From Lachancea dasiensis (taxonomy: Eukaryota > Ascomycota > Saccharomycetes > Saccharomycetales > Saccharomycetaceae): 64,000 nt of DNA. Each line of letters begins with the position of its first letter. Positions within the stretch are counted from its first letter, which is position 1. The DNA lies in NCBI GenBank assembly GCA_900074725.1, contig LT598461.1, positions 496,001-560,000 of the forward strand. Direction: 5' to 3'. The notes below the pieces were generated by a model that had not been told where the DNA came from, ran no database searches, and saw only the letters and a list, made by a program, of their open reading frames with translations. Made by a program: the position numbers and the translations under genes. Positions 1 to 10,424 of this stretch are shown here, piece after piece.

Positions 1-25
1 TGAGCTCCACTATATCGTCAAAAGA

Positions 26-2740
26 ATGTCAACCGATAAAGCACACAATGAAAACAGCTCTGAATGTGGCTCTGAAGCGAAAAGAAGGTCCCAATTACGC
101 TCTGAAAAGAGAAAATCTGAGGTTTTGATCGCTGCCCAATCATTGGATTCTGAACTTCAACATGTTAAGAATCTGAAAAGGATATCGATCGGCTCCTTGG
201 ATATGCTGATTGATCCAGAAATGGAATATCGTGTGAGTCCTACGACATCGCAAGCCTCGTCACTAAGTGACGACTCTGTATCTATAGAATCCTTACCACA
301 GGAGGAGCATGGTGAACGTTATAGCGTTGAAGAAGCTGTGGGTGAAACGCTTTCATTTGCCAATGATGATAGCATAGATGTTACAAGTGCTGAATATTTA
401 CAGGAGTCGGTGGCACCAGCAATTAGCCAGGTTTCTTCTTCAGGGCGTAGTCTAAGCGGCGTTCGCAGAGGTGGTCTCTCTAGTAAATCACCTTCTGATG
501 AAATAATAAATCCGAAATCCCGTGAGGGCCCAGTGAAACAAAATCTTCTGTGGGTCCCTGCTAATCAGCATCCGAGTGTGAAACCCGAAAATTATTTGGA
601 ACTTGTCCAAGATACATTGCATACGTTGAAGATAGACAAAGATTTCGACGCTCCCTCCGAACAGCACCCTCCAACAAAATCTGCATTGAAGACTACCAGC
701 TCACCTTCCAATCAACTACGATCGGGTTCAAGCGCAATTGTTCGCCGTCCATCCGGATTGCGCAAATCGTATACAGAACTGGAGGATTTACTGAAGCAAG
801 AGCTGGAAAACGATGGTGGAGAGCACAACGAAAAAGCGAGGGGTGCAAAATGTGCCACTGGTCTCCAACAGGCAACTAGATCAACATCTTTGAGGGACAT
901 CACAGAAGAGTTGACGCGAATCTCGAATAGGGCTGGCTTTACCGATGAGGATGCTGTGTCGTTAGCCCGGACTCTTAGTATGGCAGGCTCTTACGATAAT
1001 CCTGAGATGGTCAATCAATCCCCAGGATCTAATAATCAGACTGACGGTGAACTGGAATATGCTTCCAGCATTTTTACCAAGGGAGGACTAGCTATTCCTG
1101 TACGTTCTTCTTTGAGGCGTAGCAAATTCAACTCATATCGCAGAAGGACACCTAGCGGAAGCAGTTTAGGTAGCTCTAGCTTACCATCGTCCATCTCAGA
1201 AGCCGCACCACAGCCCCAAGCTGAAAAACCCAGCGTCCCTTCTACTCGGGCTACTGAAAGCGCTGTGCAGTCCCCGAGCTCCATTAGTGATTTCAATGAA
1301 ATTTACGATCACTACCGACAAAGCAGCTTAGGAAGTCTTTCAGACTTGAACTCGACTGAGAACGACCACGAAGACCCACTTGAGACATCTAGAGCAAGTG
1401 ATGATAAATCAAGCGCTGCGATAAAAGATCAATACGAATTCTACGACGATTCCCTCAATCATATTGGTAAGGTGCAGAGGGTGGATATAGATCATACTAG
1501 TCAAACCTCACGAAAGAAGACAGGTTGGAATTGGTTTGGCAAAAAGACTGCGAAGGACCAAGAGCCTGTCAAAGGGGTTGAGAGACGATTTTCAAACGAT
1601 TTTGTCAACGTGAAAGAGAACGAAACAAAAACCACAAACAGACCGCTAGACAAGGTGAGTCACTCTAGACATCGCCATCACAGGCTCGAGAATAATGATG
1701 GGCGGGAAAGGCAAGACTTAGTTACAACTCATGCGAACACTTCGTCCCTTAAAAAGGCAAAACGAGGAAACAAATTTATACATTTATTCAAACGCAATCG
1801 TTCTTCTTCGACGGGTCACAGAGATACCGATGAAGGAAGTGGGTCACAAGGTAACATCAAGAAAGGGATTAGCGGCGTACTTAGAACGAGGGCATCGTCA
1901 AACAATCTTACAGAGCGTCATCAAGCTCCCAATTCAGAAAATCGTATCGACTATAGCATTGATGGTCTACCAAGTGACCAAGAGAAGCCGTCACGGGTCA
2001 CACATAATTTCCAAGGGCATGCCGAAGAGCCGATAACAAAACTCCAACCGTCTGTCAACGTCACATCTACAATCAAAAAGACAGTTACTACAGATTTGGA
2101 CTCTTCTGAAAAGTTGAGTCTATACTCAACAGACAATTCGGAAGACTCGCCCTCATCCACGGTACAATTCGAACATGAAATTGATCTGAAATTGGCTGAC
2201 GGAGGGCATTTTGATACCGAGAAAAAAACGGGAGCCAACATCGACAGCAGTATTGCTGTGAGAGAGGACCCGGAGGATGTATTGCAAAAGAGTAGTTCCG
2301 CTGACTCTTTGAAACGTGATATCGATTCCAAGCACCCCGAAGCAACAAAAACGGGCTTGGAGGAGAAACCTGCCCAAATTGTCGCACCCGCCGCAGGAGG
2401 ATATATTCTGCCACCTCGAAAGCTGACGTTTGATGATGTGATGAAACCGGAACGACCCAACTCACCCATGGTTTTCAGCGATAGTTCTTTCGGCTTCCCC
2501 CTGCCGCCACTAACCATTTCAACTGTTGTAATGATTGACCAAAGGCTACCAATCAATGTGGAGCGTGCAATCTACCGCCTTAGTCACCTGAAGCTAGGAG
2601 ATCCCAAAAGGGAACTGCGTCAGCAGGTCGTACTGAGTAACTTCATGTATGCATACCTGAATTTGGTCAACCATAGCTTGTATCTGCAACAGCTGGAAGA
2701 ACAAAATGCCACCTCCATCTCAACAGATGACATGGAATAA
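26..2740 (+). CDS. ZDS1/ZDS2: Zds1/Zds2-family regulator of PP2A-Cdc55
   Basis: This 904-residue protein is the single counterpart of the S. cerevisiae WGD pair Zds1/Zds2. Those proteins bind the PP2A regulatory subunit Cdc55 and influence mitotic entry, mitotic exit and polarity. The diagnostic part is the C-terminal Zds_C region, roughly residues 800-895, running from RKLTFDDVMKPERPNSP through GFPLPPLTIST to SNFMYAYLNLVNHSLYLQ. The rest is long, Ser-rich and probably disordered, with basic patches; a short conserved block (LLWVPANQHPSVKPENY) lies near residues 174-190. The ATG at 26 is the first in frame, but only 25 bases precede it in the window, so an upstream start cannot be excluded. 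The next gene is the YML108W orthologue, as beside S. cerevisiae ZDS2, while SCS7 further on is the neighbour of ZDS1. The family call is firm; a choice between ZDS1 and ZDS2 has no meaning in a pre-WGD genome. Confidence 0.93.
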   Translation: MSTDKAHNENSSECGSEAKRRSQLRSEKRKSEVLIAAQSLDSELQHVKNLKRISIGSLDMLIDPEMEYRVSPTTSQASSLSDDSVSIESLPQEEHGERYSVEEAVGETLSFANDDSIDVTSAEYLQESVAPAISQVSSSGRSLSGVRRGGLSSKSPSDEIINPKSREGPVKQNLLWVPANQHPSVKPENYLELVQDTLHTLKIDKDFDAPSEQHPPTKSALKTTSSPSNQLRSGSSAIVRRPSGLRKSYTELEDLLKQELENDGGEHNEKARGAKCATGLQQATRSTSLRDITEELTRISNRAGFTDEDAVSLARTLSMAGSYDNPEMVNQSPGSNNQTDGELEYASSIFTKGGLAIPVRSSLRRSKFNSYRRRTPSGSSLGSSSLPSSISEAAPQPQAEKPSVPSTRATESAVQSPSSISDFNEIYDHYRQSSLGSLSDLNSTENDHEDPLETSRASDDKSSAAIKDQYEFYDDSLNHIGKVQRVDIDHTSQTSRKKTGWNWFGKKTAKDQEPVKGVERRFSNDFVNVKENETKTTNRPLDKVSHSRHRHHRLENNDGRERQDLVTTHANTSSLKKAKRGNKFIHLFKRNRSSSTGHRDTDEGSGSQGNIKKGISGVLRTRASSNNLTERHQAPNSENRIDYSIDGLPSDQEKPSRVTHNFQGHAEEPITKLQPSVNVTSTIKKTVTTDLDSSEKLSLYSTDNSEDSPSSTVQFEHEIDLKLADGGHFDTEKKTGANIDSSIAVREDPEDVLQKSSSADSLKRDIDSKHPEATKTGLEEKPAQIVAPAAGGYILPPRKLTFDDVMKPERPNSPMVFSDSSFGFPLPPLTISTVVMIDQRLPINVERAIYRLSHLKLGDPKRELRQQVVLSNFMYAYLNLVNHSLYLQQLEEQNATSISTDDME

Positions 2741-2949
2741 TTAGTATCATCCTGACAAGGATGACAACTAGACCAGGGAAGTGTACAGACCTCCACCGTC
2801 GTTTACAGGTTTTGTTAGTGTCCGACTACTATATCATGTGGTACGGAATTTCTTCCCACAAAAGTGAAAGCGATGAGCCAGTGTTTTTCACTTGATGGGC
2901 TCGAGATCCACGTACAACCACCTAAGCACACATCATCCGAGGTCAAGAG

Positions 2950-3324
2950 ATGAGTGACGAGCGCAGTTATCGCATGTTGGTTCTACTAGAGGACGGGGCG
3001 CAGAATTCCGGCTGCGAGCAACTTCAAAATGGCGAAAAGCCCGATCAATCCGCCAAGGTTTCACACGAATTTGTGGACGAGCTGATATTGCCATTCGACG
3101 TCGAAGAAATGGACAAGCTGAATCTGTGGTTTGATAAGTTTGATTCTGACATTTGCATTCCCAATGAAGGGTTCATAAAGTATGAAATTAGCAGTGATGG
3201 GTTGGTGGTGTTGTTGCTGGATCGATCGCGCGAAGAAGTGGTGGCCCAAGTCCGTAGGTTTGTTGAGTCAACTCTAGTTCCCGAAGCCACCGAGCATAAC
3301 GACAATGACGAAGAGTCAAATTAG
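2950..3324 (+). CDS. YML108W: YML108W orthologue, small conserved protein of unknown function
   Basis: A 124-residue protein that matches S. cerevisiae YML108W (about 105 residues). Shared blocks are YRMLVLLEDG at the start, HEFVDELILPFDVEEMDKLN, then WFDKFDSDICIPNEG, and KYEISSDGLVVLLLD followed by a helix with a VRRFVE core. This version has an insertion near residues 18-35 and an acidic C-terminal tail. The yeast protein is a small alpha/beta fold of unknown function. It lies 209 bases behind the Zds gene on the same strand, the same pair as ZDS2-YML108W in S. cerevisiae. The orthology is clear; no function can be assigned from sequence. Confidence 0.9.
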   Translation: MSDERSYRMLVLLEDGAQNSGCEQLQNGEKPDQSAKVSHEFVDELILPFDVEEMDKLNLWFDKFDSDICIPNEGFIKYEISSDGLVVLLLDRSREEVVAQVRRFVESTLVPEATEHNDNDEESN

Positions 3325-3511
3325 CAACGAATTCTATAAGATAAACATACAATAAATATACAAGGCACGCATTTTTTTTTTTGGTTGGCACACTTATTCA
3401 ACGTGGGTAGGAGGCTCAACTACCAAGGTAAAATAGAGAGCTCGCAGATAGACTGCTGAAAGAGTAGAATGGGTCTATGTTGGATCACACTCAAACACAG
3501 GTCCTCAGAGC

Positions 3512-3527
3512 AAAAAAATTTCAAAAA
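3512..3527 (-). terminator. RNA polymerase III terminator of tRNA-Ser
   Basis: On the minus strand a T5 run (3527-3523) starts about 10 bases past the tRNA 3' end, and a T7 run (3518-3512) follows as a backup. Oligo-T just downstream of a tRNA is the standard Pol III stop signal. Confidence 0.75.
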
Positions 3528-3536
3528 GAAGATTAA

Positions 3537-3618
3537 CGACAACTGCAGGATTCGAACCTGCGCGGGCAGAGCCCAAAAGATTTCTAATCTTACGCCTTAA
3601 CCACTCGGCCAAATTGCC
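3537..3618 (-). tRNA. tS(AGA): tRNA-Ser (anticodon AGA)
   Basis: Read on the minus strand, the 82-base gene starts GGCAATTTGGCCGAGTGG and ends AGTTGTCG. It has a 7-bp acceptor stem with one G-T wobble and a TGGCCGAGTGG A-box region. The anticodon arm GATTAGAAATC gives AGA. A long variable arm (GGGCTCTGCCC) marks a class II tRNA, and the T-arm is GCAGG-TTCGAAT-CCTGC. It differs from the S. cerevisiae tRNA-Ser(AGA) at only a few positions. There is no intron. Confidence 0.97.
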
Positions 3619-4352
3619 ACTATCTTAAAAGAGACTGGTAATTCTATCCGATATTATTCTGGGCAAGGTCAGGTGCCAGGCAGCATGTCACTCAAAATCT
3701 CACTGTCTACTTGAAGGAAGACCAACTACTACTCCTGGCCTTGGTTTTGAATGTAGCTTCCTCCTTGCCCTCCCTTGTCTTTATTGAATTGGTACAGAGC
3801 AGACAACAAGTTTAATGATTAGGTGTGAATTTACGAATTTTAACGTTGTCGAATGGGTTTTAAAAGACCAAATTTAATAAGGCAATTGATTTTCCGAACC
3901 GACACTGCTACCCTTCCTCGTTCCACTATGCTTCTGTACTGATCGCGCCAGCAGAGCTCCATCGGATCCATCGCAGATGCTATGGATACAACTGTTTATT
4001 TATGGCTCGTTCCAAGTCGAATGGGACATATCGTATCAGCCCATCGGGAAGCGGAAGCTTCAACGCCTGACGCCAACTGACGCCAAATGTTTCCGATAGC
4101 TCTCACTCGCTCGTAGCTTGGTGAACCTTTTTACACAGCGTTAATAGTGATATGGAGCTTGCCGATGCCATTCTCGGCACGAAGGAAACATAAAATATTC
4201 ACTCTATCGAGCAAGCATCAACATCGTATAAACGATCTTTCTCAAGTGTTGGCAGTACATATAGAGACTACTATATCCGCGAGAATCTAGCGACACTTTG
4301 GGATAGATCAAACTTGGAAAACCCTCTTCGTCGAAGAACAATATACACTAAT
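3619..4352. other. Intergenic region, tRNA-Ser to SCS7
   Basis: This stretch of 734 bases holds the 5' side of the tRNA and the presumed SCS7 promoter. I found no credible ORF, no LTR ends and no further tRNA. A TTCCGAA-containing string near 3890 resembles part of a point-centromere CDEIII box, but there is no CDEI partner or AT-rich CDEII. Confidence 0.5.
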
Positions 4353-5501
4353 ATGGACATTAAAACCAAGACTTTGCCGTTGTACTCTGCACAGCAGCTT
4401 AAAGAGCATAATACCCAACAGGATTGTTGGGTTTCGCTGGATGACCGCAAAATCTACGACGTCACATCATTTCTGGAAGACCACCCAGGTGGCGCACAAT
4501 TGATCGTGGACTACGCCGGCAAAGATATCACTGAAATCATGAAGGATGTGGCATCGCATGAACACTCGTTCACTGCGTACGAAATACTTGATGACAGCTA
4601 TTTGGTGGGCTACCTGGCCACGCCGGAAGAGGAGGCCAAGCTGTTGAAAGGCTCTGCTACCAATGAACAGATGGAGGTCAAGCTGGAGGACGAGTACGAT
4701 TCCACTGTTTTTGTGCCCGAAGTGCCCGCTGCGGAGAAACTTAGCATCGTAACGGACTTTTCGCGTGACTACACCCGTCACAAGTTTCTGGATTTGAACA
4801 AGCCTTTATTGATACAAATGCTACGTGCGGATTTTACGAAAGAGTTCTACCTGGATCAGATCCACCGTCCTCGTCATTACGGGCGTGGCTCGGCGCCATT
4901 ATTTGGAAATTTCTTGGAGCCGCTTTCTAAGACATCCTGGTACGTGATCCCCATTGTGTGGCTCCCAGTAATTCTATACCATATTATCACGGCTTTCCAG
5001 AATATGAACCAACCTTTTGCAGCGTTTCTGTTCGCTGTGGGTCTCTTCGTGTGGACCCTCATCGAGTACGGAATGCATCGTTTTATCTTCCACTTGGATG
5101 AGTATCTGCCAAATAACCAAATTGCTTTCACCCTCCATTTCCTTTTGCACGGCGTCCATCATTACCTTCCAATGGACCGCTACAGATTGGTGATGCCACC
5201 CACCTTGTTTGTGTTGTTGTGCACTCCCTTCCACAAGTTAGTATTTGCCATTTTGCCTTATTACTGGGGATGTGCCGGATTCGCCGGTGGTATGTTTGGC
5301 TATATGTGCTATGACTTGACGCATTATTTCCTTCACCATGCCAAGCTTCCTAGCTATTTGCAGAAACTAAAGAAATACCACATGGAGCACCACTACAAGA
5401 ATTACGAGTTAGGGTTTGGCGTGACTTCTTGGTTTTGGGATAAAGTTTTTGGCACTTATTTAGGAGATGATGCTCCATTGTCCAAGATGAAGTTTGAGTA
5501 A
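4353..5501 (+). CDS. SCS7: Sphingolipid (ceramide) fatty acid alpha-hydroxylase Scs7
   Basis: Scs7 hydroxylates the very-long-chain fatty acid of ceramides at C2 in the ER. The 382-residue protein begins with a cytochrome b5 domain (about residues 8-90) carrying the haem motif HPGG (His44) and a second His cluster HEHS near residue 70. A fatty acid hydroxylase domain follows, with membrane segments around the di-iron histidine motifs HRFIFH, HGVHH, HYFLHH and HMEHH. The C-terminus APLSKMKFE matches the yeast protein. The ATG at 4353 gives a length close to S. cerevisiae Scs7 (384). The frame stays open upstream to a TTG at 4314, but that extension is not conserved. In S. cerevisiae SCS7 sits next to ZDS1 and URA10, consistent with its place here. 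Confidence 0.97.
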   Translation: MDIKTKTLPLYSAQQLKEHNTQQDCWVSLDDRKIYDVTSFLEDHPGGAQLIVDYAGKDITEIMKDVASHEHSFTAYEILDDSYLVGYLATPEEEAKLLKGSATNEQMEVKLEDEYDSTVFVPEVPAAEKLSIVTDFSRDYTRHKFLDLNKPLLIQMLRADFTKEFYLDQIHRPRHYGRGSAPLFGNFLEPLSKTSWYVIPIVWLPVILYHIITAFQNMNQPFAAFLFAVGLFVWTLIEYGMHRFIFHLDEYLPNNQIAFTLHFLLHGVHHYLPMDRYRLVMPPTLFVLLCTPFHKLVFAILPYYWGCAGFAGGMFGYMCYDLTHYFLHHAKLPSYLQKLKKYHMEHHYKNYELGFGVTSWFWDKVFGTYLGDDAPLSKMKFE

Positions 5502-5589
5502 TCTTGTGAGTTATTTAAAATTCCAACATAGATATAGTTGTTAAAAGTTTGCGGGAGTAAATGCATGATAAGGATATGCACACTTGTAT

Positions 5590-6531
5590 TCAAAGTAACC
5601 TTTTCAAACTATCGAACCTCTCCGACAACTCCCGGCTTGCGTTTATATCGTCGAGAGATGAGAGCATGATATTTATGAGTTTCATTTCGTCGTGGTATTT
5701 GCACCATGCTGTATGGCCACAAAAGTCTGGGTCTTGGAATGAAGTGACAAAAGCGCGCCGATAGCATCCCGAGCACTCGACGATCTTAGGTGTGATGAAA
5801 GTGTAGCCTTTGAGCAGAAAATGCAATATCGTGGGATTTATCTTCAAGTCGGGAGTGGCGAATATTGGTACAAGTTTTCTCACACTGTCAGCGCTGGGAA
5901 TATTTTTCAATCCACTTTCAAGATCTTGATATCCACGCAAGGAAGTTGATATCCTTTGGTATTCCAATGACAAATTCCCACTATTCAAAAAGTAGTCCTT
6001 TCCCAGGTCAAGCCTTGGACGCGCACACCGAGGCTTGTGAGCGTTACATAAAAGCTTAGTAGCCTTTTCATCAAATGAGTCTTTTCCCGTGTGGTCTTCA
6101 ATCTTTAGGTATACCACCTCAGCACACCGAGAGCACTTGAGAACCAACATTCCAGCACCCTTGGAACTGGTTTGCGGCCGTATGTACCACCCCAAACTAG
6201 ATATCACCGCAATATTGAATCTCTGAGATTCCCAGGCTACTGCAGTGTGCCGGGTGGCACTCGCAGAAAGCTTCAAATCATCTAAAAACCGTTGTTTTCC
6301 AAACGCGAGGGCACACTCCCCATCCATGAGATTTTCATAAGGCTTTCCAACGCCCTGCAAGTGGTCTGGCAGAAAAGCATTCCGTTTGACCCTTTTAGAT
6401 TTGGACTTGTATCTATACTTATTGATGATAAGCTGGGCTGGCGATTGGGCCTTCACAAGGGCTTTGGGACCACTGGGACTCCTCAGTTTCTGCTGTAAGG
6501 TCTGCAACCGTAATAGTAAGCTGTCATCCAT
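5590..6531 (-). CDS. PML39: Pml39-like nuclear basket zinc-binding protein
   Basis: A 313-residue protein matching S. cerevisiae Pml39 (334), which docks at the nuclear basket and helps retain improper mRNPs; human ZC3HC1 is a relative. Probable zinc ligands are CSRC near residues 145-148, a Cys/His group about 35 residues later, and a second module CSGCYRRAF...CGHTAWCKYH toward the C-terminus. The segment DLGKDYFLNSGNLSLEYQRI corresponds to the conserved DLNKEYYLSSQNL region of the yeast protein, and the end ERFDSLKRLL also aligns. The longest open frame runs upstream to a GTG at 6849, but that extra ~106 residues has no family support, so I use the ATG at 6531 (MDDSLLLRLQ). URA5 is divergent next door, as in S. 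cerevisiae. Confidence 0.9.
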   Translation of the reverse strand: MDDSLLLRLQTLQQKLRSPSGPKALVKAQSPAQLIINKYRYKSKSKRVKRNAFLPDHLQGVGKPYENLMDGECALAFGKQRFLDDLKLSASATRHTAVAWESQRFNIAVISSLGWYIRPQTSSKGAGMLVLKCSRCAEVVYLKIEDHTGKDSFDEKATKLLCNAHKPRCARPRLDLGKDYFLNSGNLSLEYQRISTSLRGYQDLESGLKNIPSADSVRKLVPIFATPDLKINPTILHFLLKGYTFITPKIVECSGCYRRAFVTSFQDPDFCGHTAWCKYHDEMKLINIMLSSLDDINASRELSERFDSLKRLL

Positions 6532-6985
6532 GCCCCGTGCTAGACCTGGGCTGCGAACAGTGATGGGCCAAACTTGAGTAAACTTGACGACTGTGGTCAG
6601 TACATGATTGGCAAAGTGTGTCAGGTGACAGCTCACAGGTGACAGGCGGGGCCTACCGGGAATAGCAGCATCGAAATATAAACCGGGGGACAACAGGTGG
6701 CCTCCACTGCATAGGCTAGGAGTCCAAAGCGAACGATGGGGTACTACCAACCTGAATACTCCGATGTGCCAATCCATCAACCAGTTTGCGGTATTTCTGC
6801 TTATATAGTGGAACGGGAACCGCGGCCGTGCATCAACAAACCTGAACACGCAGCCTACTGAAATTAGCTTGGAGCTAGTGGCCTACAGGCGCAAAAGACT
6901 GAACCACCAGGGTAAAACCTGCCTCTGGTACGTGTAGCTAATCATATGGTGAATACCGACGACAGAATGAGGACAGAGTGACAGA

Positions 6986-6995
6986 ATCACGTGAC
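6986..6995. promoter_or_regulatory. CACGTG E-box (Cbf1/Pho4-type site)
   Basis: The string ATCACGTGAC contains the palindrome TCACGTGA, a match to the Cbf1 consensus RTCACRTG on both strands. It lies between PML39 and URA5, so either could be the target. There is no centromere-like context. Occupancy is inferred only. Confidence 0.4.
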
Positions 6996-7207
6996 ACAGA
7001 GCGCTGGTGACCGAATTAGTGCGAAGTGATAAGATGGTTTTTCCTACTTCCTGATCTTCACGCGCCGCTCCCCCCGCCGCTGTGGCCAGCACTTCGCTAG
7101 CAACGGCTGCCAATAGAAAGCTGCACTGCCGGTAGCTCGTCCTTCGTTCTCACAGCAGCCAGAACAGACCATGACGTACGAAGCGACCAGGATCCAATTT
7201 GCGTGGG

Positions 7208-7218
7208 TGAAAAATTTT
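7208..7218 (+). promoter_or_regulatory. RRPE-like element upstream of URA5
   Basis: An exact TGAAAAATTTT, the ribosomal RNA processing element consensus, about 500 bases before the URA5 ATG. It would tie the gene to growth-linked transcription if functional; the distance is large for this motif, so confidence is modest. Confidence 0.3.
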
Positions 7219-7495
7219 AGATATTACAACAGCCTAAAGTTCTTAACGAAAGCACTGGGCTTACTACTACTCAAAGAAACAGCAGGAACCGCACCTCAGC
7301 ACTCTCTGCTGTAGCGCGAGAAGTTTGTCGAGGTTGTGGGATTTTGTAGTGTCTTTTATAGCTCAAAAATTTTTTCTCCTTCGCCGCGTAGGTCTCAATA
7401 CGTTTGACTTTTTCTCATCATGTTTTTCACCGAAAATCTGATCAAACAAAGTGCTGAAAAACGAGTGTAGTTTGTACGGAAAAGTTTCCAAGTAG

Positions 7496-8389
<894 letters not shown>

Positions 8390-8805
8390 CAGCCTTGCAG
8401 CGTACGGTGTTGTCCAGTCGCCTCATAGAGCCTTCGGGCTGTTCCAATCCGATAATAGACTACGCCGCTCCAAAAATTTGTTAGCCAGAATCCTTTGGAA
8501 GGGTCACTTCTTTGATGTTGATGGTTCTGTCGCCACCGTTAATGATGGGTCTTCATCATATACACGAACAATCACCCGTAAACTCAACTAATATGTATTT
8601 TTGATTTGCTAATTGTCATTCTCTCGCAATCTTGAGTATCAGCATGTCCAGGGCCGTCTGAAATTTGGTCAATTGCAAGTACATGAAAGCTCTCGCGAAA
8701 TGCCTATTATACACAACTAGAAGAGCAGGTCTTTTCTCCACCGTCATTTGTAAACATCGTTGAAAGATTGAAACTCTTAATATACATGTTATCGTCATTT
8801 ACCAT
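8390..8805. other. Convergent URA5/SEC65 3' region
   Basis: 416 bases between two converging stops. A 60-codon open frame on the minus strand (8616-8798) starts eight bases past the SEC65 stop and looks like chance. No RNA gene was recognised. Confidence 0.45.
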
Positions 8806-9579
8806 TCATCTACGAACGACTTTATATTTGTTTTTGGGAACTTTCATGGGCTTTTCTGCCACAACAGGCGCTGGCGCTTCATAAATGGACTTGACCATCG
8901 GATGACCCATACTAAAAGGACTGTGAATAGGGACGAGATCATTCATGACAAAACCCTTGACTTTTGGAACTCTCCTTGGCTCGTACCCTTCTGCTCCTGC
9001 TTCCATTGGTACGTCTTTCAGGACGTCCAGAGTAGTGGGATGCTCTTGCATATACTTGGAGATAAGCTTCAGAAGCATGCGTTTATTCTTAAATAGCGAG
9101 GGCTCAGTCGATTGTCCTTCATCCTTCATGAACAAACGTATTCTTCCTGGGTTCCCAAAGTCCTGCGGGTGGCATTTGTGGGGTTCGATAACACACGGAA
9201 TTTTCAAGTTGCTTACCGCATCAGCGAGCGTTTGAGCCAAGGGATTTTCTACAGCCCACTCAGCGGGCACCCTTCTGCCCTGCTTGTGTGATCTATTCTT
9301 ATCGAAGTAGCATGGGTACAGAATTTGAAACTTTTTGAGCTGTTGTTTTTGTTCTTCTGTGAAACTGACCACCTGTGGTTGTCCAGAAGCCGTTTGATTC
9401 GACTTGGGAACCGGATTATTATTGGTTGGGAATAGTGGCGGTTCTTCATCTTGACTTCTCTTGATCTCTGGCACAATTCTCGGCGCTACCAGCGATGTCA
9501 TATTTGGATCAATCTCCGCGAGATCCATATCTAGATTGTCAATATCATCATAATCGTCAATTTCCTCGAGCTTAGGCAT
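8806..9579 (-). CDS. SEC65: Signal recognition particle subunit Sec65 (SRP19 homologue)
   Basis: Sec65 is the yeast SRP19 protein. It binds SRP RNA in the nucleolus and allows Srp54 loading, so that ER-targeted nascent chains are recognised. The 257-residue protein has a disordered acidic N-terminus (EEIDDYDDIDNLDMDLAEI). The SRP19 fold covers roughly residues 85-185: FQILYPCYFDKNRSHKQGRRVP, the helix AQTLADAVSNL, the HKCHPQDFGNPGRIRLFM core, and LLKLISKYMQEHPT. The tail is basic (KVPKNKYKVVRR). The ATG at 9579 is the first in frame. URA5 is convergent downstream, the YML106-YML105 order. Confidence 0.96.
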   Translation of the reverse strand: MPKLEEIDDYDDIDNLDMDLAEIDPNMTSLVAPRIVPEIKRSQDEEPPLFPTNNNPVPKSNQTASGQPQVVSFTEEQKQQLKKFQILYPCYFDKNRSHKQGRRVPAEWAVENPLAQTLADAVSNLKIPCVIEPHKCHPQDFGNPGRIRLFMKDEGQSTEPSLFKNKRMLLKLISKYMQEHPTTLDVLKDVPMEAGAEGYEPRRVPKVKGFVMNDLVPIHSPFSMGHPMVKSIYEAPAPVVAEKPMKVPKNKYKVVRR

Positions 9580-10420
9580 CTGGTCTTAAGCAGGTGCGTC
9601 AACCAGCAGTTTTAAGATGTTTCGCGTAGTTCCGTTAATGTACAATAGCTGGTTGCGGGCTTCAACTTGAACAGTTAAATTTAATTGTAAGAATGGTACG
9701 TTCATACGAAACGTAAGTTAAATCAAATACTCTTTAAAAGTTATTTGAACCACTATCATCGTCATCATCATCATCATCGTCATCATAATCATCATCATCA
9801 TTCCCAACAAGATTTCAGGAAAATAGCCGATACCCAGGCCGGGCCTAACTTCGAAATTTGCTTTTAGTAACCACCCCTCCCGAATGACACACTTAAACAA
9901 TTTTACTACTGATCTGATATGTAGCTGTTATGGACTGGGAAAATTACACGGAAGCTAAAATACGGCTTGATATAGTACGCTTTACCAGAATGAAGCATGT
10001 AGACCATGCCATGACAAAAAAAAAAAATTACAGCTAACGACGTGACGATACAGGGTGAACTATTCTCTTTTTAATATCTCCAGAGTCTCCTCTAGTTCCG
10101 CATCAAAGGTTGTTAGTCATAAGGGTCGAACTAGACCATTTGAGGAAAGCGCAAAGTTGGCGAAGCGAGGCAGAAGAAAGCATTCCAGCACAATGACAAA
10201 ACAAAAACGCGGAGGGCAATGCTTCTTTCCCTAAATCAAGAACAGCCATGTCAACCAGATGAGTAGCTTGAAATTCTCGGATGGCCATAACAGCGAGTAC
10301 AGCAGAATATATCTGTGAGGTATCATTGTCACGTAAAACGAACCGACGTCCCATTTTATAACCGTAAACCATGTATTGGGCGAGTGTTCACCAACTAGCG
10401 AAGCTGATGGCCATTGTCAG
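9580..10420. other. Divergent SEC65/RRN9 intergenic region
   Basis: 841 bases of presumed bidirectional promoter. It contains a TCA/CAT trinucleotide repeat, a run of 12 A residues (10016-10027) of the nucleosome-excluding kind, and a short upstream ORF that overlaps the RRN9 start. Confidence 0.5.
9755..9801. repeat. TCA-type trinucleotide microsatellite
   Basis: About fifteen nearly perfect tandem copies of TCA/TCG/TAA-type triplets, interrupted by a few single substitutions. It lies about 175 bases upstream of the SEC65 start, so it is non-coding. It could vary in length between strains. Confidence 0.8.
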
Positions 10421-10424
10421 ATGA
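10371..10424 (+). promoter_or_regulatory. Upstream ORF overlapping the RRN9 start
   Basis: An ATG at 10371 opens a 17-codon frame (MYWASVHQLAKLMAIVR) that ends in a TGA at 10422-10424. The stop overlaps the RRN9 ATG (10421) as ATGA. If the transcript begins upstream of 10371, this arrangement could cap RRN9 translation or couple it through reinitiation. The transcript start is not known from sequence. Confidence 0.4.

Noticed and set aside
3880-3910. Centromere CDEIII-like TTCCGAA near 3890
   Set aside because: No CDEI at the proper distance and no 80-160 bp AT-rich CDEII; the CACGTG sites at 6986, 17025, 28169 and 47616 also lack CDEIII partners.
4314-4352. N-terminal extension of SCS7 from a TTG
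   Set aside because: TTG is not a normal yeast start, and the extra residues are absent from the family; the ATG at 4353 gives the right length.
6532-6849. 106-residue N-terminal extension of PML39 from a GTG
   Set aside because: It begins at a GTG, has no ATG supported by the family and makes the protein longer than Pml39; the ATG at 6531 fits.
8616-8798. 60-codon ORF just downstream of SEC65
   Set aside because: No recognisable similarity, located in a short convergent 3' region; likely chance.
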